Positions 55,349 through 64,000 of a stretch of 64,000 nt of DNA are shown piece by piece. The stretch comes from Tolypocladium sp. Sup5 PDA-1. Its lineage: Eukaryota > Ascomycota > Sordariomycetes > Hypocreales > Ophiocordycipitaceae. Location: positions 1,426,001 to 1,490,000 of the forward strand of contig JPHH03000002.1 of the NCBI GenBank assembly GCA_000750105.3. The letters are read 5' to 3'. Under the pieces are notes generated by a model that made no database searches, was not told the DNA's origin, and saw nothing but the letters and a program-made list of their open reading frames with translations. Numbering within the stretch: the stretch's first letter is position 1; each line of letters starts with the position of its first letter. The position numbers were made by a program, and so were the translations under genes.

Positions 55349-56813
55349 GGCTTCCTGTTGGGGGGCGCCGTTGTCAATGGCAGGAAGGCAGCCGAAGGCG
55401 GATCGTAGCCCGTGGGCCTACAAGATTCCAAGAACGGGAGCAGCGGTTCGGGTCGTCATGTAATCGATGCGTTGGATGGCGGGTGGTCGATGGTCGATGG
55501 CCGTAGGGATGGACAGGAGGTGGGAGGAGGGAGAAATCGAAGGCGACAAGGCAGAAACGGATCTGAGAGGCAGCAGGATGAGCAAATCGGCGAGGTGGTG
55601 GCCGCAAGTCCTAGCACGGATGGTCGAAACTGGCCGCGGCGGCAGGTATCCGATAGGGTGCCGGGTGGGAGGACAAGAGGCTGAAGGAGCACAGGCGGTT
55701 AGTGGATGATGCCAGATGGGACGGAATGGCGATGGGACGGTGCGAGTCTGGGGCTGCGCGCTGCGTGCGATTTTGTGCGACGCTGCGAACGAGCGGGCGA
55801 CGGGGAGGGAGCTTGGGATAGCTCTGGAGCTGTGGTTGCTTCCTGGAAGCTCTGCGATGTTCGGGTGGCGGATGAGCAACCAAGCATGGGAGACAGTGAC
55901 TAACACTAAGACACCGGGGAGATCGGTGTCGATAAGAGACGTCCTAGGCAGAATGTGGCAGGGGGGTGTCTGTCAGCTGGGCGGCCTGGGCTGGCAGCCT
56001 TGATGCTCGTCGCTGAGGATGTTCAGAGGTTTGGCAGAGGCCCAACCCTGATGGACGAGGAGTGTCGCGAAGTTGACGGGGGACCGCAGAGGTAATGGGT
56101 AGAGGGACGAAGCGGCCAGAATAGACGGGCAGTGCGCGCGCCGGCGCGTGAGTGAGGCGTCACCGTCTGCCTTTGGCCTAGCCAGGCATCGATCCACCCA
56201 GGCCTGGTCTGGATGGGGGATGGAAAGATGTGGATGTGGGCGTCTGGACCCCAGCTACGGAGTACAGTACAGGCAATGAGTCGTAGGTGCGTAGGTGCAC
56301 GTTAGGGATCGAACGAACGAAAGCCTGGGGGCGAGGGCGAGAGAGGATGGCGAGATGGGGGAGGAAGGGAAGAAAAAGGAATGGAAAGCGGAGGATAGAG
56401 GTGAGGGAAAGGGGGCCGAGACGAGACGTCGGGATGGATGATTGATGGATGATGAGCTGGTCACCTCACTCTTCTCCATCACCGACAACTGCCAGTGGCG
56501 GCTGGGAGGAGGCTTGGGGGGCTCGTGATGCAGCGCAGCGCACCAGAACCACAGCGCCAGCACACTGAGCAACCGCAGCACCCAGCGCGCTAGCCGGCTC
56601 TCCCGCAGGCCAAGCGCACCCGGCGTCCTGGCGAGGTACCTGCGCGGTCCCTCACTAACACTTTTCGCGGCACGAACCGCCGGCACGCCGAGGGGGGGTT
56701 ACGGCTGCGGTACATCGATCCGCACTCCCAAATGCCCCGAAACGTCAAACCCTCTCCGGCGGGTGCGTGCTCCGCTATCGAAGGGTGCCAGCAGACGCGA
56801 CCCCACTGGCCAC

Positions 56814-56861
56814 CTGCTGCTGCCGCTGCTGCTGCCGCTGCTGCTGCTGCTGCTGCTGCTC
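56814..56861. repeat. CTG/CCG trinucleotide microsatellite
   Basis: About 16 trinucleotide units of CTG interrupted by CCG at two places; the last uninterrupted run has eight units. It is non-coding, upstream of ATG1. Confidence 0.9.
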
Positions 56862-57901
56862 CGATAAGCCGGCCATGGGGGGTGCGATAACGGCGGCGAG
56901 CGCGATAATAATGATGGAAAACAATGGGCTCGGCTGTTTCACCTATCTTCCTATGAATAGACTCCAACGGGGTTTGAAGCTCTATCTTTGTTTGTTGTTT
57001 TGCTGCGGTACGTATCCGTATCTCCTTCACAGACGCGGGGCAACGCAAGCGCTGTTTTGGGTTCCACGGCGGCAGCGGAGGAGGCAAAGGCGCGACGTGA
57101 TGTGCTGTTCACGGGGGTTCGCATCATCCAGTCCGTCCAGCCCGCCATCGCAGCTCGTGCTGCTCGCCATCTCGTCATCGTTTTGCGCCGCCCTCGGGCC
57201 CCAGGGACTAGCAGCATCAGTAGCCTACGCTTATTACTCATAAAGCTCCTGGTGTCGCGAGGCAAAGGGAGCCAACGCAGGCGCCTTGCGCCAGGGCCGT
57301 GAGCATTGCTCCCGTTGGTGCTGCTGGTGCATCTCCGTCTGCATCTGCCGGACTCACTCACGCTCATCAACCCCCCGCAGCCGTCGATTCAGTCGATTCG
57401 CCCGGCCTGTCAAACTCTCGTGATTCGCCGTCGTCTTTCACCTGTGCCTGGTCCGAGTGGGATGGCTGCTGTCAGGTAACCTCCCAACGACGGCACCACG
57501 CCCGCATCCATTGGCCAGGCCTTGTCAGGCTCTCAGCTCGTCATCCTGTCGCCCCGGCTTTCTCTTCTGGTCACGACGGCCCAGCAAAGTGTACAAACCC
57601 TTCCCTAGCTGCTGTGTGTGTGCCTGGATACGTGTGAGGGCTTGATTTGACTCGCGTCGCATCCCCCAACCCGTCCCAGCAACGATGCACTTGCAGCCGC
57701 CAGCAGGGCGTCCCATCAATCCTCCGTCCCGTGCTGCCCACCACCTCCCTCTGTCAGACACAGGAACCCGTCTGTTACCACCCGTCTCGGCCTGTATCTA
57801 GAGTCCATCTCGCTAGGCTGTGCATGTCAACGTGCGGACCGTCGTTGGTTGCACGGCATCTGCTCCGTACCCAGGGCAGCGAATAACACCCCGCTCCCGT
57901 G

Positions 57902-57930
57902 CCCTTCAGACCCCTTCAGATCCCTTCAGA
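57902..57930. repeat. 10-bp tandem repeat, three copies
   Basis: Unit CCCTTCAGAY repeated three times (last copy lacks one base). It is intergenic. Confidence 0.85.
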
Positions 57931-59038
57931 GGGCCAGACAAAGCCCGTTCCAACTTCCAACACGCACCCGCATCTCGCGTCTTCGCGCAGCCCTCGTCGC
58001 ACGAATACGGCGCTGCCACCACACGACGACGAACCCTCTCATGCGCCCATCACCTGACACCACCCCGGTCCCTCACCGGCAAATGCCAGTTGCAGCTTGT
58101 GCCTGGGCGATTCGAGACAGGCCGCTGAGTCGGTCGCTCCCCCATACCACGTGTGCCGACGCCGCTCCCCCAGATCGCGGCCCAGCCAGCCACCGCGCCG
58201 GTGAGATGTGACCGGCCTGCCTTCTTTGTTGGCCCGCGAGGGGAGCAAAGGCCCCTGATCTGCTACTAGAAGGTGGGCGGGCATGCAGACGTGCGCTTCC
58301 GCGACGGCGAGACAAACGTGGCTCGGCAGGATGCGTCCTGAACAAACGGACGTGCTGCCGTGCGTGGCCCCGGTTCGTCGGCGGGCATGCATGCAAGCAC
58401 AGATGTCCAACCCAGCGCGGTGAAGCTCACTTGTCCCCTTGGAACGTGGGCGGCAGGGCTCCCAGCATCGCGTGCTCGTACAGCATAGACTTGTGTCCTC
58501 CGTCCGGTTCAGTACTTGTACGTCGGGCGGGTGACGCTTCGGCACCTCCGAAGGTTTGCGAGACCGACATCCCGACCTCGAGTACGAAGTAACTAAGGTA
58601 TTGCCCGATTCGGACACCACAGCATGCATGGCCTCCGCACCGACGCGCCCAAGTGTTTCACACGGACACGGCATCGCAATTCACAGACTCGCACCAACTT
58701 GTTCCATCCCAAATAGGACATTTTCAATTCCATCCAGTGCTACTGCGCCAGAGTACCGGGGCCAAATGGTACAAACACCATCGCGCCAGGTCGGCAAAAG
58801 GTCCGACATTGCCATTCCCATGCTTCCCCGTCTCCCTCCTCTTGCGCGGGCACCTGTATACCGTGGCCTGTCCAATTCCCAATTTGCTCCGCTCACATGA
58901 GGCCGACCAGCCGTATTCCCTGGGGTATCTGTTACGACGAAAACGCTTCTTTTTATATCGGTTGTCATTCATCATCACATCCCGGAGCTTGCGCTCACGT
59001 GCGCTCACGTGTGTCCGGATAAGACGTCCTAAGAGTCT

Positions 59039-60491
59039 TTAGTGGCCCGCGGCCTTGGCGACGGTGGGCAGCTCCTTGATGGCCTCGGCAATGATGCTCA
59101 GGCCCTTTCTGAGCTCCGTCTCGGTGATGACCAGCGGAGGAGCGAAGCGGATAATGTCGCCGTGGGTCGGCTTGGCCTGCAACAGAGACTCGTCAGCAGA
59201 GAGCATACAAGGGAAAGGGTGATGGAGTCAGTCTTACCAGGAGACCCTTGTTCTTGAGCAGAATGCACAGGTCCCAGGCAGTGCGGCCGGATGCAGCCGC
59301 CTCGTCGATAACCATGGCATTCAGCAGGCCCTTGCCCCGAACAGTCTTGATGATGGGGCTCTTGAGCGCCTCGAGGCCGTCCCGGAAGATCTGGCCCAGG
59401 CGCTCGGCGTTGGCAATCATGTTCTCCTCCTCAATTAGCTCCAGGGCTCGGATGGAGACGGCGCAGCCCAGAGGGTTGCCGCCGTAGGTAGAGCCGTGGG
59501 TGCCAGGCTCCACCACCAGCATGACCTCCTTGGTGCTCATGACGGCGCTGACGGGGTACATGCCGCCCGAGATGGCCTTGCCCAGCGTCACCATGTCGGG
59601 CTTGATGCCGGACCACTCGGAGCACAGCATGCGGCCCGTCCGGCCAATGCCGGTCTGGATCTCATCGCAGATGAGGAGGACGTTGTGCTTCTTGCAGAGG
59701 GCGTGTACCTTCTTCAGGTAGTCCTCGTCGGGGACGACGACACCGGCCTCGCCCTGGATGGGCTCGACGAGGAAGGCAGCAGTGTCCTTGCCGTGGGCTT
59801 CGAGCACCTCCTCGAGGTCGGCGACGTTGTTGAAACGGATGGGCTTGCCGGTGGAGGGGTTGGCGGCGCCAATGTTGGGGACATAGGGGCCGTAGTTGTC
59901 CCTGGACTCGGGGTCCGTCGACAGCGTGATGGCAGTCATCTATCTCTTCAGGTCAGAAGAAGCTAACAACGTGTGTGCTCGCTCATGCAGGTAGCATACC
60001 GATCGGCCGTGGAAGTTGTCGGTGACGCAGAAGACGAGGGCCTTGCCCTGCTCGACGCCCTTGACCTTGTACGCCCACTTGCGAGCAACCTTGATGGCGG
60101 TCTCGGTGGCCTCGACGCCCGTGTTCATGGGCAGCACCATCTCGTAGCCAAAGACCTGGCGGATCTTCTCGGCCCACTTGGGGAAGACATCGTTGTGGAA
60201 GGCGCGAGAGCTGAGCGTCAGGCGGCTGGCCTGCTCGGTCAGGGCCTTGACAAGCTCGGGGTGGCAGTGGCCCTGGTTGACGGCACTGTAGGCGGAGAGG
60301 AAGTCGAGGTACTGGTGGCCCTCAGGGTCCCAGACGTTGACGCCCTGGGCCTTGGCGAAGACGACGGGCAGCGGGTGGTAGTTGTGGGCGGCGTGCTCGT
60401 TCTCAGAGGCGATGGCGGCGGCGGTGGACGAGGCGTGGTACCGAGAGTCGACGGCGGCGCGGGGGGCGACGTCGTCAGCGTGGGGAGCCAT
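59039..60491 (-). CDS. CAR2: Ornithine aminotransferase (ornithine-oxo-acid transaminase)
   Basis: Model (minus strand): exons 60491-60000, 59939-59238 and 59176-59039, 443 aa. The introns are 60 nt (GTATGC..ATAG) and 61 nt (GTAAGA..GCAG); all joins are phase 0. It is a PLP class III enzyme converting ornithine and 2-oxoglutarate to glutamate semialdehyde and glutamate, the catabolic route from arginine toward proline. Motifs: YLDFLSAYSAVNQGHCHPEL, NTGVEATETAIKVARKWAY, DNFHGRSMTAITLSTDPESR across the first splice site, VEPIQGEAGVVVPD, LLICDEIQTGIGRTGRMLC and the Schiff-base Lys285 in TLGKAISGGMYPVSAV. There is no mitochondrial presequence, fitting the cytosolic fungal enzyme. A TATA-like element is far upstream (60981-60987, minus strand). 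Confidence 0.95.
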
Positions 60492-62212
60492 TGTGGCGGG
60501 CAGGCGTAGAGCGAGGCGAATTGAGTCTGAAGACTTGCGTGTGGCGATTGCGCTTTGCGGTTTGTCTCGTCGATGGGGCTCGTAGAGACTGAACTGTGTT
60601 TCGTGTGTTAGTGGACGGTTGCATGTAGGTGCGATGACGGCGTTGCAATTGAAGTCATGGCGGCGTGTCAGTCGACAATGGAGGGGCAGGCCAGGAAGGG
60701 ACCCCCCCAATTGTGACGTACCTGCCGGGTTGGGGTCCGGGGTTCGGAGGGGTTCTAGGCTGGCAGGAAGGTACTAACCGGCTAATGGTGCTGTGCTTTC
60801 TAGGCAGTTGGTTGTTTGGGCAGTCCCAATGGTTGGCAGGTTGCTTCTGGAAGGGCTGGGGAAGTAACACCAAAAGGGTTGGCGATCTGATCTGATGTGA
60901 GACGAGATATTCGCAGATGGTTGGAAGAGGAGAGAAGGAAACGGTTCTCCTGCGGGGTTCTGGCGCCTCCCCCCGTTCCATTTTATAGGTCCTCACGAGG
61001 CCGACGAAAAACTCGTTGCGTTGCCCTCCGACGAAGTTTGTCCGCCGCTATACCCCTAAGTGCAAGTGGACGACGCGGAGGGCCCGATGTCGCGAAGCGT
61101 TAGTCGTAGATGAACGCCCGTGGTGCCACCACCACACCTTGGCGCAGGGATGGGATGCGAGCGTCTGCCTCCGTGCCGAAGCCAGCCGGCCACCGACACA
61201 CACCCCCGACACGCACGGAGCAGACATGTCGTGGAGACGGTCCGTACACGTACGTGGTAAACGGAGGCCGCGAGCAGAGGGCGTTGGCGGCTGCACACCC
61301 GGGCAGCTGAGGCCTAGAGTCCATGACGGAGGCGTGCACCGTTCCCCACCGTCTATCCTCCATCCATGTCCTCCAGGCGCTCCAGGTGCGCCTCGACTCC
61401 TTCGAACGCCCCGAGGCCACATGACAGCCAGCCAATGGCGGCCGGGCCATTACGTACGGACGCCGGCCGTTGAGGGTCTGGGACTCTGAGATGGACGCAT
61501 CTGGCGATCCACGGGGCGGCTAGCAGTCGTCGTGATAACCGGCCGAGGCTGAAATCGTCGTTTGCGTTCTGCCGTTGGTGCAGCTGTAGCAGCAGGTCGA
61601 GAATCGAGATGCCCTGCCGCGCCTTACATGGAGGGGCACGGATGCCATGCTGTGTCATCTCGTTCGCGTGGCTGCGTGAGCTGGGATGCAACGCAACTGG
61701 ACGGCCCCGTTCGGGTCACGGGGAAACCCGTCGCAGTACATGGAGGCGTAAGGCGAGGCCCACGAAACGATAGCGCAGCGGGTACGGACTACAGCTACAG
61801 GCGGCTCTGGGGCTCGCCTCAGGCGCTGGAGCAGGGTGCCTTGTCACCGACCAGCCAAATTGCTCCGTGGTGGTACTTTCTTGACCGCCTGGCCCCGGCA
61901 GCCAACGCTCCGTGCCCCAACCACCACCACTGGACTCCATGTCAGGGGTCTCGGTTGGCATCTCTACTACGGACTAGAGTCCACCTCGACAACGGCCGTC
62001 ACCAGCAACAGCTCCCGTCGACAACCCGCAAACGCCTCATCGGCACTGCCTCAGCCAAGGCCCGGCAATTGGACCAGATCCTCAGGATCGACCCCGGATT
62101 CGCCCGTCCAAGCAGCTGGCCCAATGGCCCTTGGATAGCTGCCCATTCACGCACCACCTCTCCGTCACCTCCCTCAGCCCAGAGGACACATATAACGGCG
62201 TGAGAGCCAGCC
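60492..62212. other. Divergent promoter region of OAT and GPI10
   Basis: 1.7 kb. TATAAAA (minus strand, 60981-60987) may serve OAT if the leader is long or spliced, and CATATAA about 25 nt before the GPI10 ATG may be a weak TATA element. No other gene is recognised. Confidence 0.45.
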
Positions 62213-64000
62213 ATGGCCTCCCCCTCCTCCTCCTCAGCTCGCAACCGTCCCGTCTCCCTGCGCGACATCGTCATCATCCGCCTCATCAACGCCTGGTGGA
62301 TCGCCACCTTCTTCCAGCCCGATGAGTTCTTCCAGTCCCTTGAGCCCGCATGGCGGCTCGCTTTCGGGCCGCCCAGCGGAGCGTGGCTGACCTGGGTGAG
62401 CAAACATGGAAACACATCTTATACGCATTGGGATTCTTGCATATGAGCCGCCTCGAACTATGCGCCTTGTCGCTTTGCCAGACACATCTGCAATTAGGAA
62501 TGAAACACTGACGCTTCTCCTGCAGGAATGGCATCACCAGCTGAGGTCCTCTCTTCATCCGGCTCTCTTCTCGGGGGCCTACATGATCGCGGATAAGCTC
62601 TCTGGCTTACTACCCGCGGGCAATGTACTACGCACCGCCATTATCATGGGCGCCCCCAAGGTGTTGCAAGCTGGCATTGCCGGTCTGGGAGATTGGTACA
62701 CCTGGCAGCTTGCGGTCAACATCTATGGCTCGGACAGCAACGCCTCCTTCTTTGTGGTATGTCTCGCCGCCTTGTCCACCATATCCCGTTCGCCCCGGGT
62801 TCATCAAGGTACAAACTGACACGTCGTGCAGCTCTTCCTCCAGATCTTCAGCCCCTGGCAGTGGTACGTCTCCACGCGTACTTTTTCCAACTCGCTCGAG
62901 ACCACCCTCACCGTCATGGCCTTGTACTACTGGCCGTGGCAGCTCCTCGGCGCCGTCACGTCCACCAAGGAGAACCCGAAGCCGGCCAACCCTCTCCGCA
63001 ACCTGTGGCAGCTCCGCGCGTCTCTGTGTCTAGCCGCCCTAGCAGTTGTCCTGCGGCCGACAAACATCCTGATCTGGGCAACCGTCGTCGGAGTGGCGCT
63101 CACGAGAGTGACTCTCCAGGGCTCTTCGCCGCTGACCTGGACATCCACCTTGGCTCTCTTCAGGGAAGCCTTCCTGTGCGGCAGTCTGATATTGGGCTCG
63201 TCATTCGTGTCCGACCGCCTGTACTTTGGCTTTTGGACCTTACCGCCCTACAACTGGCTCAACTTCAACATCTCCAAGTCCCTCGCTGTGTTCTACGGCC
63301 GCAACCCCTGGCACTACTACCTCCTCCAGGGAATCCCCCTCCTCACCACCACCGGCCTCCCCTTCGCCCTCTGGGGCCTCTACAAGCCTTCAGCCTCGTC
63401 CGTCGATCAGGCCAACACGCTCAGGACTTTATCCTGCACTGTCTTCACCACTGTCGTCGCCCTATCACTCATCCCGCACAAAGAAGTCCGCTTCATCTAC
63501 CCCCTCCTCCCGGCCCTCAACATCCTCGCCGCGCCAATCGCCGCCTCCTTCTTCACCTCTCCTCCATCATTATCGCCGCCGTCTAAGCCCACCGTCCCCC
63601 GTCCTCGTCTCCGCAACAAGCCATATCTCTTCGCCGCGCTGGGCGTCAACCTCGTCCTCGCCGGGTACGTCACCTTCCTCCACCAGCCCGCGCCCCTCAC
63701 CGTCATATCCTACCTCCGCAGGGAATACGAGCGCATACACCCTGCCTCTGTGCACCTCGCGCACGCCACGCATCAGGCCCCCGAACCCCAGGACGAGCTC
63801 TTCGCCCTCTTCCTCATGCCCTGCCACTCCACCCCCTGGCGCTCCCACCTCGTCTACCCCGGCCTCAGCGCGTACGCCCTCACGTGCGAACCCCCTCTTC
63901 ACACGCAGCCCCATACACCCGAGAGGGACTCCTACCGCGACGAGGCAGACCGCTTCTACGACGACCCCGTGTACTTTCTTCGCGCGGAGCTCTTCGCACC
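62213..64000 (+). CDS. GPI10: GPI mannosyltransferase 3 (Gpi10/PIG-B), 3' end beyond the window
   Basis: Model: exons 62213-62395, 62526-62756 and 62832->64000; 527 codons visible and the frame is open at the right edge. The introns are 130 nt (GTGAGC..TGCAG) and 75 nt (GTATGT..TGCAG), both phase 0. It is an ER multi-pass glycosyltransferase (GT22, Alg9-like) adding the third mannose to the GPI precursor. The first luminal loop has the family's acidic motif in WIATFFQPDEFFQSLEPAWR, then EWHHQLRSSLHPALFS. Further landmarks are FSPWQWYVSTRTFSNSLETT, VVLRPTNILIW, the conserved FGRNPWHYY-type motif (here YGRNPWHYYLLQG) and LIPHKEVRFIYPLLP. Several hydrophobic segments fit the expected membrane topology. 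Confidence 0.93.

Larger units (their letters stand above)
55349..59038. other. Long intergenic region (3.7 kb) upstream of ATG1
   Basis: Holds the ATG1 leader/promoter and the OAT 3' UTR. It contains a CTG-type microsatellite and a 10-bp tandem repeat (annotated separately). ORFs of up to 211 codons are present on both strands but lack coding signatures. GCGCTCACGT occurs twice in tandem near 58993, just beyond the OAT stop. Confidence 0.45.

Noticed and set aside
56295..56320. GTTCGATCC-like string suggesting a tRNA T-arm (minus strand)
   Set aside because: The flanking bases do not form the 5-bp T-stem and no acceptor or anticodon arm could be built.
58039..58674. 211-codon minus-strand ORF in the ATG1-OAT interval
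   Set aside because: Cys/Arg/Ser/His-rich composition typical of random GC-rich DNA; no domain or conserved motif.

Overview
The window is nuclear DNA of a filamentous ascomycete. Protein-level resemblance suggests a sordariomycete, probably Hypocreales, but that placement is inference. The evidence is GC-rich coding sequence, short spliceosomal introns (mostly 47-80 nt, GT..AG with CTRAC-like branch sites), an irregular mix of strands, and typical Pezizomycotina gene families (phiA cell-wall protein, fungal CLC channel, Atg1, SET2, GPI10). There are no operons, rRNAs, CRISPR arrays or recognisable transposons.

Layout. 0-9 kb: 5' part of an unrecognised gene running off the left edge; divergent AOS1 (SUMO E1 subunit); a large conserved nuclear protein whose frame is cut by one TAG and then stays open for 234 more codons. 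12-17 kb: BMT5-like rRNA methyltransferase and SET2 histone H3K36 methyltransferase. 19-26 kb: phiA-like secreted protein, a YCII-domain protein and a small AT-hook protein, separated by long non-coding stretches. 27-34 kb: mitochondrial GABA transaminase and a CLC chloride channel, both on the minus strand. 35-41 kb: SAS10/UTP3, COG1 and a peroxisomal enoyl-CoA isomerase. 42-46 kb: a doubtful Cys-rich ORF, RPA49 and the 25-residue ribosomal protein L41. 46-55 kb: an FHA-domain kinase of the Rad53/Chk2/Mek1 type, a zeta-toxin-fold P-loop protein, a protein with a Zn2Cys6-like cluster, and ATG1. 59-64 kb: ornithine aminotransferase and GPI10 (cut by the right edge).

The genes are mostly independent housekeeping genes. 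One loose theme is ribosome production: BMT5 (25S rRNA methylation), SAS10 (SSU processome), RPA49 (Pol I) and RPL41. SAS10 and RPA49 carry A/T-rich RRPE-like elements upstream. A second theme is nitrogen reuse and turnover: GABA transaminase, ornithine aminotransferase and Atg1.

I do not see an obvious new multi-gene system. The most informative observations are at gene-structure level: the single in-frame TAG, a GC-AG intron hiding the N-terminus of the CLC channel, a stop-free in-frame intron inside the SET2 zinc cluster, a last ATG1 exon beyond the apparent stop, and a 7-nt last coding exon in RPL41. All exon joins were made by hand from splice signals and reading frame, with no transcript evidence.
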